Shown here: positions 37,583 to 49,020 of the stretch, in pieces
Numbering within the stretch: position 1 is the stretch's first letter
Layout: each line of letters begins with the position of its first letter
NCBI GenBank assembly: GCA_013399855.1
Contig: VXAY01001258.1
Span: 63,994-127,993 of the forward strand
DNA length: 64,000 bases
Reading direction: 5' to 3'
Origin: Oxyruncus cristatus
Taxonomy: Eukaryota > Chordata > Aves > Passeriformes > Cotingidae
Notes under the pieces: generated by a model
Database searches by the model: none
Told to the model about the DNA's origin: nothing
What the model saw: the letters and a program-made list of their open reading frames with translations, nothing else
Made by a program: the position numbers and the translations under genes

Positions 37583-37755
37583 TCATAGAATCGTAGAATA
37601 TCCTGAGTTGGAAGAGACGCACTACGACCATCAAAGTCCAACTCCTGGCCCTGCACAGGACAGCCCCCAGAATCCCACCATGTGCCTGAGGGTGCTGTCC
37701 AAACACTTGAACTCTGCCAGGCTTGGGGCTGTGACCACTGCCCTGGGGAGCCTGT
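37583..37755 (-). mobile_element. CR1 LINE 3'-end fragment
   Basis: The plus strand starts with 'tcatagaatcgtagaatatc' and continues with 'ctgagttggaagagac', 'tgtgcctgagggtgctg' and 'gaccactgccctggggag'. It is the same CR1 subfamily as 32896-33387 but in the opposite orientation. The segments 37722-37755 and 33212-33245 are exact reverse complements over 34 bases. It is 5'-truncated to about 173 bases. Confidence 0.95.
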
Positions 37756-40700
37756 AATTCAAGACTCTGAAGGCTTCCTGTCTCAGATTAACCAGCACTC
37801 GTTCCTCATCAGTGCTTGGGTTTTGTGGCTGATATCTCTTACAAAGGCAGATCAACCACTTCTGCACCAAGAGAAAGAATTTGAGTCCTCTATTTGCTCA
37901 TGTAGAGACAAGTTTTGAGGGTCAGCCTGAAGACACAAAAGCTCTTTTCAGGGAGTATGTTATATAAAATATGCCAACTCAGAACAGCTTCTCTTGCCCC
38001 CAGCACAAGAGTGACTGATGAGGCTCCGTCCCAGCTCTAATGCTGGCTGGGCTCTGTGCCCACTGTGTCACTCCGAGCAGTCGCTCCACACCTCCCTTTG
38101 AACCCCATCTTCACTTCCACTGTCCTTTCCTGCCTGTTCCTCCTTAGCCTTTCAGTGCACTGCATAGGATACTGGGACATCAGCATTGGTTAAGCATTGG
38201 AGCATTGCTGCTCTCATATTTAATCATACCAGGATATTACTAACCAAGGTGCATAAATATTTGGCAGGTTTGCCCAAATGCTCTCCCACAGTCCCCCTTC
38301 ACAGCATCTTTCAGGATTTGGTAGAACACCTTTAAAGCTCAAAAGTTAAGTTTAAAATAAAAGGCATTGTTGTGTTCTGGAAATTTAAGGCATAGGAAAG
38401 TCACCACAGTTAATCCAAACTTCTTCCTCTTAAAATCTAACTCTGTCTTACAGCTTTGTTTTGTTATTTTTGTCAAATCCCCAGATTCATCTTGCAATAA
38501 TGTGCTCTCTCCCCAGAGACCAAGCCAGTGCCTTTCATCAGCACCAGCCTTCCAGAAGTTCCACTTAGCTCACAAAGCAAACACAATGTTTGGCATAATA
38601 TTTCAAAAAGGTCATACTGTGCTTCCTAACTTAATGGCCATTTATATTGCTTTACAACATTCAAATTCACACTCTGCTATCAAGTGGAGCCATGCCATCT
38701 AAAAATAAATGCTTAAAAGCTAAATAATAAAAAAAAATGCCCTAGATACCTGGGCTTGGAAATGTTTTCTGCTTATCTGAAGACAAATTCTGACGTCCTT
38801 CTTCACAAGTCCTTTAACTCCAGGGCAGGTCTACTGAAAATAGCAGGATTGATGCTGAGGCTGCTACTCCTGGGACTTAGAAAGTGCCACAGGTTCCAAA
38901 ATAACCACCACCTACCTCACATGACCACCAGCAGAGCATCCACGAACCTTGAATTGAGCTTTTATTTTCACGACTCGCCTTTGAAAGGAGGAAAGGGCAT
39001 TAATGCCATGGGACAACGACTCACAGAGAAATCCAAAGCACACGTATGCCACAGACCTGCCTTACACACACAGGAACCGTTTACATACGGGCTCTAAAGC
39101 CACAAAATGAACAACTGATGTCCAACTGGTGCAGGTACATGGGCACAAACAACCAAATCACTGACATTTCCAGCACTGGAGTTACCTGGAGTATTTGCAG
39201 TGATTCCCTGTGCCATGGGAGGGAATCACTCCAAATGCCACTGATCCAAATCTTGCTGCCTAGTTTGCGTTGCTTGTACATGTTTCATTTTACTGCCTTT
39301 CAAGCTCCACCAGATCTTTGAAAATTGCAGTATTCCCAAATTGTAGGCAATCCACACCGACAATTTCACAGGTCTGGGAATCCTCCCTCATTCATTTGTT
39401 CCCACTTACTCAAACCACAGGTTTTCACTCACTTGCATATGAACATAAAGCAATCCAATTATTTCAAATATGCACATTCACCATTATGTTTTCCAGAGAA
39501 TGTTAAAGAAATCCTTTATTTTATGAAGAAGCATTATATAAAACTATGAATTAGCACATCAATATCAGAGTAATTCAGAAAAGGGTACCCAAAACAAAAA
39601 AGCATAATTTTGTTCTTTTTCTATTGCTTTCCAAGTAATATAACAAGTAATATACACAGCTATGTTATGTGATTGTCTGTCATTTTAAAAATCTCCATCT
39701 CCTATCAAAAGAGGATAAAGGTCAGATTAATCCCAAAGTGTTATTGTGAGGCCATATTGTAATTAGCAATGTCCAAATTCACCAAGCCATGCAGTTACTT
39801 CTGTATTTCTTATCTCCTGGGAAGCCTGAATTTTGGTTTTGCTGATATCATGATGGATTCTGTACATTGTGTCATAGATTTAATGCATGTTTTACACTAA
39901 TTTCAAGTCTCCACAATTTTTCCCTTAGGATAATTATGGAAAGGTGATTAAGGCATACAAAAGGCTAGGGGAATATTTATCCTAACAAAAGCCATGTGTA
40001 ATTTTTCAACTGGATGTGCAGTCATGAACATTAGACAGATCTCAGGCAGTTCCACTCAGCATTTCCCCCTTTGCACCACTATTCAGACTTCCTTAATTTC
40101 TGTCTCTTTGATCTCTCCTTGAATCATAGTCTGAATTTAATGATAGCCAAACATGCCGGGGGGCTTTTCATTGACTTCCAAGGACTTTCTCAGGCAGTGG
40201 TTCCTTTCTCACCCTACATCAAGAGCCATTCCATTAACTTGATCTGCATAGCACAGGGGGGGGAAGACCAAACTGGAACTATTTCTTCTCCTTTCTCTGA
40301 ACAGCAGCACTAAAAAAACCCAACAAATTTCTCCAAGGGTTGCTACATCCAGATAGAAAAGAGGCAGTAGTTGCCTCACCAGTGTCTGTGAAGTGACTTG
40401 GTGATATAAAACATGGACTGTCTGCCCTGAGACAGAACAAATTAGTATTTTCCCATAAAATAACCTTCCCCTTGCTATGAATAGAGACAAATACTGCAAC
40501 ATTCCAGAGTTAGTTGCACAGATCAGGAAAGTAACAGTTACGTTATTTCATCTTATAAACATTCTTCCTTTGGGCACAAACTCCTTGCAGTATTTACGAT
40601 TTAAATAACTAAATTACATTCTTGCATGAACAGAGAGAATAAACTGGAAATCAGATGCATGGCCATCCCTCTCACTTTTTTGTGGGTCCATAATGAAACA

Positions 40701-41459
40701 TTTGAGAAGCTGTATATGCTGCCTCTGATCACGGTTGTTCTGTTCATTAGTGACGCTTCCGCAAGTAAACTCTTGCCACATTGCCAATTAAATCTACTTA
40801 CTTGTGTTTGGAAGCTAATTAATAGTAAATTAACGTTCTGAATTCCATGCATATTTTTCATCCATACATTAAATTTATCTCATGGCTGGCGTTTCAGAAG
40901 AATTTTTTGACAAATTCTTTTCATCTAACGAAGGAAGCTACTGAAATGGCCTTTGTGCTTTGTTTTTTGGTGGCACTGACAGGCATTCTTCATGGATATT
41001 TTACCAGATATTTTCAAGAAACACTTTCTCCCTCTTCATATTTGTAGTAGCTGTCTACTCTGCACTAGCACGACTAGAAATGTTGTCAAAGACTGGAAAA
41101 ATGACTCCTTCAAGCTCTTAATTGACTTCACCCTTGTCTGCTCCCACTCATGGGACTCACTTCTTTCCACCTACCAGGCTACCAGATGTGATAAAAGGAA
41201 GCCAAATGAAATCAACTACGCATCAGATAATAGGTATATCTATGACAGATTTTTTGTTTGTCATATTAAAACTTTTATGTGGTAAAAACAAATTAAAACT
41301 GACATGCAAGAGTAGAAAAAAATTGAAGAACAGCTCAGGAAAAATAAAAAAGGTTCATAATTATTTGTCAGGCTTTCCTGCTAATTAAGTGATGGACCAT
41401 GTGTTCCCAAAGCTTTCTGCCACCATATTTTTCACAGAGAATTAGCTAATTCCTTCATC
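37756..41459. other. Unique non-coding DNA, no gene recognised
   Basis: No repeat or gene is recognised. The frames at 38367-38702 (111 codons) and 38756-39097 (113 codons) show no domain. An eight-base G run lies at 40256-40263. Confidence 0.55.
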
Positions 41460-42140
41460 AGTTTGCTTCTATCCATGCTGTGGACTAGGTAATGTTTCCA
41501 GGTCCAGGGTGAGGTTGAGGTGCCGCCCAGCCACAGCTCCATGAGACTTCTTGGGAAGGAGCCCATGGTGCATCCCCTTTGCAAGAGGAAATACTGCACA
41601 GGGCCAAGTTAAACGTGCCATTTCCTGAGGCAGCTTTCCTTTGCCCAGGAAAAGCAAGGACCATGCAGGAATTGTCTGCTGGAAACAGGGAGAATCTAAA
41701 GTCAGGGGCCTGGTGAAACTACAGTGAATGGTGACAGGTACTTCCTTGACTTTGTGTTGTATTGCCCCCTGGAGCGGTGCCTGGACTATACAGACCCAAA
41801 TCAAACCATTGCAAAGCAGCCCAAGTACTTCCTCAAGGACAGGGCCAAAATCTACCCGTTAATTCTTCTGTGTCAGCAGCACACAAGTAAGGACTGCAAT
41901 CCTTCACATCAAACAGTACAGCTGCAGTGACTCGATTTGCATCAGCCTCCTCATGCATCTTGACCAAATCAAGAGTCAACAGCCCAAATCTGACTCGCTG
42001 AACCTCTGGGTCCACTGACTTCCCTGGAGTTCAAAGAGACGTGAAACCTCCAGTGACCACAACATCTGACTCAAGACTACAGATTTCTTGTTTTGGAGCC
42101 CATCGTGATTTCAGAAGCCAGTGGGAAGAACAAGGAGCCA
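41460..42140. other. Unclassified block, less A+T-rich than its flanks
   Basis: The base composition shifts here relative to the flanks. Open frames occur on both strands (minus 41469-41804, 111 codons; minus 41833-42015, 60 codons; plus 41724-41930, 68 codons). I do not recognise a family, and no terminal repeats or target-site duplications are visible. It could be an old uncharacterised repeat, a regulatory block or a decayed gene fragment. Confidence 0.3.
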
Positions 42141-45100
42141 CTAGAAATAGAAAATAATCAATCCTTTTTGATAACAGCTATTTTAAAGAATGGTTGAGGT
42201 CAGCTGTAAAATGCAACTGTAATTGTACAGCTGAGCCTGTAAAATTACTCTTCACTAATACAACTCTGCCAGCTTACACTGAGCAATCTGTGCTACAGAG
42301 TTTATGGAAACATTACATTTGCTTAAAATTCCACTGTTTCCAGAGGATGGCACCCAGAAGGATGTCTGGAGGGAGTGTCTATACATACCTCACGGTTCTG
42401 AGTCACCAGGCAGCTCTGTGTTATAATTGTCCATGTAACTCTAATGGTGACCAACTGAACAGAAGCTGGAACCAGACAAGAACCATTAAATTACTAGTTA
42501 CTCTGAGATGAAATGTGTTTGAAGTGGGTTTGTGATGGCCAGATCCCTTCTGACTGCTCCACTGCATGTTAGCATGTCAGAAGACATGACAAATAAAGAG
42601 ATCACAACTCTCTGTAGCTTCTTCCAGTACCACTTTGAAACAATGCTTCATCTGATCCTCCAACTATATTTAAATTAATTAAAACCCATTTATCACTACA
42701 AATTCTCTGAAGTACTTGAGGATTTGAAGGCAGTTTTTCTTGCTCTATCAAATACTCTAGTTTTCTGAGTGGGTAGGATGTGACCGATAAATTACCGTGA
42801 TGAACAACTTTGTGAGTAAAAACGTGGGTCAGTTTTTCATTAAAATTAAGAGGTCCTGATTCTCTGTTGTCAGATTCTCAAGTGCTGCTGCAAAGGGAAA
42901 CAAAGGGCTGTCAAAGCAGAGTGATGATATTTTACACCCAGTTTGCCTTGGTGTAAGGAACACGTCACGTTACAGGACACTGCATAGGCACAACTATTAC
43001 GTTCTTTTTTCAAGGGCAGCAAGTAAATTCTGATTTATTCACAGAGAAGAAATTTCTTGCTGGTTGAAACTTGCTTCCATGAACACACAGGGTCAATGTA
43101 CCACTTAATTCCTATATAAATCTTCTGAAGATGGACAAATTTCAAGTAGCACAATATTGTATCATTTCTGCCAGTCTGAGGGAGAAACAGCATTACTGGT
43201 AATTCCTTCTTCTGATCCAAGGGTTTTGAAAGTCAGAGAAATGTGAGCAGGCTCTCAAGGTATGGAGACTGCTGGTGAAAGCGAGATTTCAGGGTATTTT
43301 TTAAAATGCAGCAATGAAGCCTCCTGGCATTACTGTGCATTTTAGACAGACAGAAACTACCAACAGTACAAGATGCAGCTGAGAATCCCTAAAAATAAAC
43401 AGTGGAAGGTAAACTGAAAGCAAGTTCAAAAGCAGCTTGAATACTCACAGGACACAAGTTCAGAACTGCAAGTTATAACTTTTCATGATGGGGACAGCAG
43501 CTCCCAAGCAGGATGCTGACAGCTGCCATGTAGGAACAGCAATGCATTACACAGAACTTGCCCCAAGAACTGAAATACCGTCTCTGAATTATGGCCATGG
43601 CCATTTGTAGGAATCAGAGGAGAAAAGCTCAGCCACAGACGTGATGTTTTTCCATCTGTAGTGCCACCTCTCTGGTTTGCACACACCCTCAGTCCCAGAC
43701 AGTGGGAGGCACTGGAGGGAACTCTCTGTCATGCCAAGGGCTTGCTTTAATGCTCAGAGACTGAAAGCAGCTTCAGGGGACAGCAAGGTCCTTCTCTTGC
43801 CATTCCTGTCAAAGACAGGAGGCACCTTTGCATCTCCATCCAACCTGCCACTTTTCCAAATGAGTCAGTTCCCAGAAGAGAAGGGAACACATCTGACAGA
43901 GCTGATATTTTCCATCTAAGACAGTTTTCTGATAAGAAAGGAAGGGAAGGCTCGGCAGAGAAACGGCAACCTCCTGCCCTAGAAGAGAGTTGTCACCTAC
44001 AAAATGTCTCCTCAGACTCTGAGAGATCAGGAGGGAACCACAGGTGAGGCTTTGCAGCTCAATTCTGCAATTGGTTGTGCCAGCAGATAGTTTTCAAATT
44101 TGGTGGTTTATTTAGTGATTTATAACAGTGCCCTTCACACAGATTTACAAGACTGTATAGAGCAGAACAAAGAAATGCTCCAACTATCTCAAGTGAGTAG
44201 ATAGATGGAATTTGTAATGTTTGACCTCAAACATATTTAAAGTATAATATGGTTTCACCTGTTTTCTCAAATGAGCAGAACATCTATACCAAGACACTTT
44301 GGAGGACATAAACAGAACATAAAGTGAATTACCTGACCTGAAAAATAAGACTATGGGCAAAGATGTGAACATTAATCAACACACAAAGATAAGGAATGAG
44401 TCAAGAAATGAGGATTTTTCAATAGAAATAATGAAAATTTGCTTTCTAATTGTGATTCTGTGCTAAAAGAGAGCTCAGGGAGCTTCCTGAATAAAGAAGT
44501 GAGAAAGATGGATGTCAGAGAAAGATATGTTACTGAACTCTGAATAGGTCAAAATAAGTAGTGACCAACACAGAAACATAACACAGAAATACTGTAAATA
44601 ATACAAAACATCACATATAAGATCATATAGAACAATACCTTATGTAAAGCACATTGTGACACAAATCATAACCAGATACTTGAAGGCGAAAATGGGTATC
44701 AGTTTCTATTGGTTTAACTAATGCAGCTCCGAACAGTCAATTACTTAGAAGGACCTTATAATGATTTCATGATGTTCTTCCTGAAAACACCACTCGATTC
44801 AGTCTAACACAGGACTGAAGAGCGAAACAAAATGTTTAGAACAGTATTGTCAATCTGTCGAGCTTTAACACTCAACACACTTTACAGAAGTCTTTTCTAT
44901 GTGTGAATGGTGAGACACGATTGACTGTGTGCCCAACCCAAACCCACACTGACCATCCAAGGTACAGCATCGCTGCTTCCCCACAAGGAGAGGAAACTGT
45001 GTTACTGGTGGGAGCCCTGAGCTTTAGAGAGGCTGCTGAGAAGGGGAGGTGTGTTCAGATGCTGTGAGGTCTCCCTGCGGATCCTGGTTTGAGGTATTTC

Positions 45101-45639
45101 CCAAGGCAGCATAGGGGATGCGTGTTACCCTGCAGGAAGTACACAGCTTGACATTTCCAGGAGCTCAGCATACAAACAAAGACAAGTGAGCAAGTTGTTG
45201 TGTCTCTTATCTTTCAAAGAAAAGGGAGCAGCCTCCTCCACAAGGACAGACGGCAGCCTCCTGAGCACAGGAATATCAGCTAATTCTGCGGATTTCATGG
45301 GCCCAAAGTACAAGTTCTCAGAGGCACAATGTGAATCTTTTGAACCCACATGCTCAATCTTACTACAAAGATATGTTTTTAAAGACAGGATTTTATCGTG
45401 AGCAGCAAAGCATAATAATGATTAATACCTGGATTGCCAGCAAGTGCCCTGAACAGCTCTTACTGTGCAGACACTGACATTCTCTTGCCAAAGTGAATAC
45501 ACAGTGGCATTTCCTGTTAAAAAACAATGTTCACTGGAATAGAAAAAGCAGTAGCTGGCCCTGAGAGTAACAAAGGAGAAGGTCAGCTACACAGACACGA
45601 GCAGTACAGAACATATATGCAACATACTCTATGAAACAC
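42141..45639. other. Unique non-coding DNA, no gene recognised
   Basis: Nothing is identifiable. The plus-strand frame 42194-42511 (105 codons) has several N-x-S/T sequons and Cys residues but no signal peptide or known domain, and ordinary unique DNA surrounds it. Confidence 0.55.
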
Positions 45640-45810
45640 CTATTGAATTTACCCTGAGCAGAATTCGCTTTAGCAGCAGCAATAAAGCTTACATTAATTT
45701 CACAAAAAGAAAAATGTATTACATTAAATTTTCTGATTAAATGCAAATAACTCTTAATCAGCACCTTTTAGCAGGGTTACTAATGGAAATGCATTAATTA
45801 ATGCTGCACA
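45640..45810. promoter_or_regulatory. Putative homeodomain/POU regulatory block
   Basis: An exact 8-bp inverted repeat, CTGATTAA (45733-45740) and TTAATCAG (45754-45761), brackets an octamer ATGCAAAT (45741-45748). Thirty bases further on is a perfect 14-bp palindrome, gcattaattaatgc (45791-45804), a classic paired homeodomain arrangement. There is no repeat similarity. A developmental enhancer or conserved element is a reasonable inference, but there is no direct evidence of activity. Confidence 0.35.
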
Positions 45811-47040
45811 CCTATTATTTTATTCTGGTTTGAAGAGCCACTGTTATTTGCAGTTCTCTTATCCAGAAGAACACCTGTAATTTTCAGAAAACCCAATCAA
45901 ACCTTCACAATAGAGTTTTAGGCTATGATTCAGTGAAAACTCGTATGCTTAAATTCCTATCAAAATAAAATCTGAAGTAAGCACCATTTTGCAGGGAGGA
46001 AACAAAAAAATACTCCTGCTTTTCCTTTATCTGATATATCAATCTGAAATCAAGGAGAGCCACTAGTCCCTCTGTGCACTCCCAGAGGGCTTATGGCATT
46101 CCTAAAAGGTAAGTCAAGCTCAGGCTGGGATCTAAGGCAGCTCCAGAGCTTCTCTTAGCCTGCATGTGTTCCTCTGGGCTGGGAAGCTCATAGATAAGGC
46201 AACAGCAACCTGCCCCAAAACCAAATCCAGGTCAAATTCCAGAACCAATATCTGGAGAAAAAAATACTGTGGAGGAGCAAAAACTACACCTATGTAAAAT
46301 CTGTGTACACTGAGGGAGTATGCAGGAGTTGTAAATGCTCAAAAGAAGAGAAAGAATGAATGAAAGATTTCCTCTAGAGTGTGGCACTAACCCATAGCTA
46401 CAATGTTTTTCTGATGATAAAGAGAAAATATAAGTTAAAACAGTAGCTGCTTAAACAATGCTTTACACTATTTAAAGTCAGGCTGTATTATTATTAGTAT
46501 TATACAGTTGAAGGTTTATCATAAAGAGCTTTGCTACACCTTAAGGGAACTGGAATGTATCTGGATTAAACAGGTGACAGAAGCTGGTAAACACTTTTGA
46601 AAGTGTATTTGCAACAGAAACAGTTTGTCATAAGGTCAGTGTATCACCTAACGAGGGGCTCTGCCATCCTGCTGTAGGAACCATAGTGAAAGAAAATACT
46701 TCAAATTAGAGATCTGTTGTTTTGTTTTAAAAAGCACAGACCTTAGAAATAACAATTTCACCCATACAGTTGACATTACCTACAATAAAATGGAACAGCA
46801 GTGAATCAGCCTCTCTTGACACATTGTATGAGCTCAAAAAAGCCCTGAAAACATGGGGTACATGGAAGAGTGATCACTGTGTGGAGTGCGTTTGCCACCA
46901 CAGCAATAGAGACTCCATCCTTTTGTGAAAAGACAACTGCCTTTTTTTTTAAACTAAAATAAAAATAAACTTTATTCCTGTGAAGTGTCATATTAACTGC
47001 TCCATGGGGAAATTATTAACCTTAAAAATACTGGAATTAG
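45811..47040. other. Unique DNA, one possible microexon
   Basis: No gene is recognised. A consensus donor AG/gtaagt lies at 46108/46109, with a possible acceptor gcactcccag at 46085, giving a 23-nt interval. This is too little to call an exon. Confidence 0.5.
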
Positions 47041-47055
47041 CACCAAAACATACGT

Positions 47056-47086
47056 AAAACAAAAACAAAAACAAAAACAAAAAACC
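47056..47086 (+). repeat. Short (CAAAAA)n microsatellite
   Basis: About four units of an aaaaac hexamer. It lies about 80 bases upstream of the old CR1 fragment. It could be the tail of a retroposed sequence, but no retroposed body is recognised before it. Confidence 0.8.
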
Positions 47087-47164
47087 CCACCAAACTAGCT
47101 GAAGGGGATGAAATAAGATGTAGTAAAAGAGAAATGATCAAATGGGGATAAGCCTATTAATATG

Positions 47165-47495
47165 AAACCTTCAGGACCTGGTCCTGAGACTCGTTTTATT
47201 TAGCATTTTCATCAGTTATCTTGGCACAAAATAAGAGAATCAAACTAATTAAACATTAATGGCACCAAGTTAGATGGCAGTGACCATACTAATAAGGATC
47301 ACAACCAAATACAAGAAGAGCTGTATGACACTAAGGACTGAAGAAACAAAAATGAAATAAATTATGACAGTAAGAAGTGCAAGATATTGCTGTGGAGATT
47401 AAAACAAATGTCCAGTATAAACTGAGGGCACGGAGGTGTATTGGCTGGCCACAGGAAGATGATGCTCCCTCAGGGTGATGCAGCCATACCCATCA
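47165..47495 (+). mobile_element. Old CR1 fragment, end of the reverse-transcriptase frame
   Basis: The plus strand matches the older CR1 type shared by birds and other reptiles: 'cctggtcctgagactcg', 'tagcattttcatcag', 'ggcaccaagttagatgg', 'gtgcaagatattgc' and 'attggctggccacagg'. The frame is destroyed by stops and indels. The degeneracy suggests a much older insertion than the other CR1 tails in the window. The 3' side runs into the 50-bp tandem repeat. Confidence 0.72.
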
Positions 47496-47525
47496 GTGTG
47501 ATGTAACCCAAGGAGATATGACAGT

Positions 47526-47658
47526 GAGGAGGAAGATGAGTTATATTAGTGTGAAGGTCACCAGGAGGAGGTCATGAGGAGGAAGATGAGTTATATTAGT
47601 GTGAAGGTCATCAGGAGGAGGTCATGAGGAGGAAGATGAGTTATATTAGTGTGAAGGC
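47526..47658 (+). repeat. 50-bp tandem repeat, about 2.7 units
   Basis: The word ggaagatgag recurs at exactly 47531, 47581 and 47631, and each copy continues with 'ttatattagtgtgaagg'. The units differ by one or two bases (gtcacc versus gtcatc), so the duplication is recent relative to the surrounding old CR1. The array is a likely length polymorphism. Confidence 0.92.
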
Positions 47659-48339
47659 ATCAAACTGCAGAGATGATCTTCTGAGAGGGATTTAATGCCC
47701 TAGTTATCCATCCCTTCCAAAGCCAGCACAGTCTATGACTGCCCAGTGGAATTCTGCTGAATGTTAAATACCAGCGAGGAGATAAGGGCCAATACACATA
47801 GGAGAAGGAGAGGTACTTTGGGCTAGAACTCAGAATAAAGTTTTTAACTCTCTGGAGAGAAAGGTTCTGAAAGAATCTTTTAAAAGTCAATAATTTTTAA
47901 GGCAAATTTCATAGAAAAGGATTATCTGACACGTTTGCCTGCAGTTGCAGAGCAGTAAACATGCTCACCCAGGAGAGCTGCCTTTTCCTTCTCCATTCTC
48001 TGTGCCCAATGGCCAAAACCAGCTCAATAAGACAGATGGAGCTTCATCTCTCCTGCCAAGCCTTGATCTGAACTTACAGATCTCTGAGACCAAGACAGTC
48101 AGTGACAAAATAGAAATGTAGTCCATGCCCCATCCTACTGTGCTCTATTTCATCTCCAGGAGCAGTGTGGATATAACTCTCCTGGGAGACCTCTGCAACC
48201 TCTCAGAAACTGGCTGAAATAAGGCAAACATTTTCTATTTAGCTGTGAGTATTCTGGCAGTTGTTTTCGTGAGATTTCCCATATTACTTGAGTGAAGGTT
48301 TTTTGAAACCTTCATAAAATCCAAGCACGCATTACAAGA
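47659..48339. other. Unique non-coding DNA
   Basis: No CR1 similarity is detected after the tandem array and no gene is recognised. Confidence 0.5.
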
Positions 48340-49020
48340 TATGACTGCATTTACGACCTGACATTATGTCATATAATTACGTATTAATGTAATTTTTAAA
48401 GTGACTATTTTTCTTCTGATTGAATCAGAAATGCTGCACGTGCTGCCACACATATAAATCCAGCAAAGCTGTGTCTTGCTCTGCAGTGTATTAGTGTACA
48501 AGAGTGGATTTTTTGTATGACTTTGAAAAGTGAGCCCTCACTCAGCACATGCTGTTCTTACAGAGCTGCTCTACATTCTGGGCAGCACAGAGGGTTACCC
48601 ATGTCACCAGAAAATGTTACACCACAGCCTCTGAGACCTTTCCAACTGCACAGGTTCACCGATGGTTTAGTGACTGGAATCCAGCAGTAGTTTTAATGTA
48701 TGACTTTCAACAAAGATTTCAGATGCAGAGTGCTTCAAATATATATTTTGGTGATGTAGCCCTGAATTTTAAGTGGCCTGGTTTTAGCCTCTCTCCATTA
48801 GAAACTCTTATGGAAAGCTTAGTTTTCATCATTCAGCCTTGTCAATTGTTGCTGTTCATAATCAAAATGAACGACATGAAGTAGTGTTTAAGAATAATAA
48901 TAATTAAACTCTATTATTTTAGCTTCTCGATTTATTAGCAGGAATTTTTATTTTATTTGCCATTAGGCAACTAGCATTCACTGATCTGTTATGGTGACAG
49001 AATTATTAAAATTGTCCTGA
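48340..49020. other. A+T-rich stretch with conserved-element texture
   Basis: Two A+T-rich parts (about 48340-48470 and 48880-49020) hold homeodomain-type cores (ataattacgtattaat, aataataattaaac) and no repeats. The 111-codon plus-strand frame 48549-48884 between them has no recognisable domain. Confidence 0.3.

Noticed and set aside
42194..42511. Glycoprotein-like frame with several N-x-S/T sequons
   Set aside because: No signal peptide, no transmembrane segment, no retroviral motifs and no flanking long terminal repeats, so an endogenous viral envelope is not supported.
46086..46108. 23-nt interval with a perfect AG/gtaagt donor
   Set aside because: Too short to judge and the acceptor is only moderate; kept as a remark in the block description.
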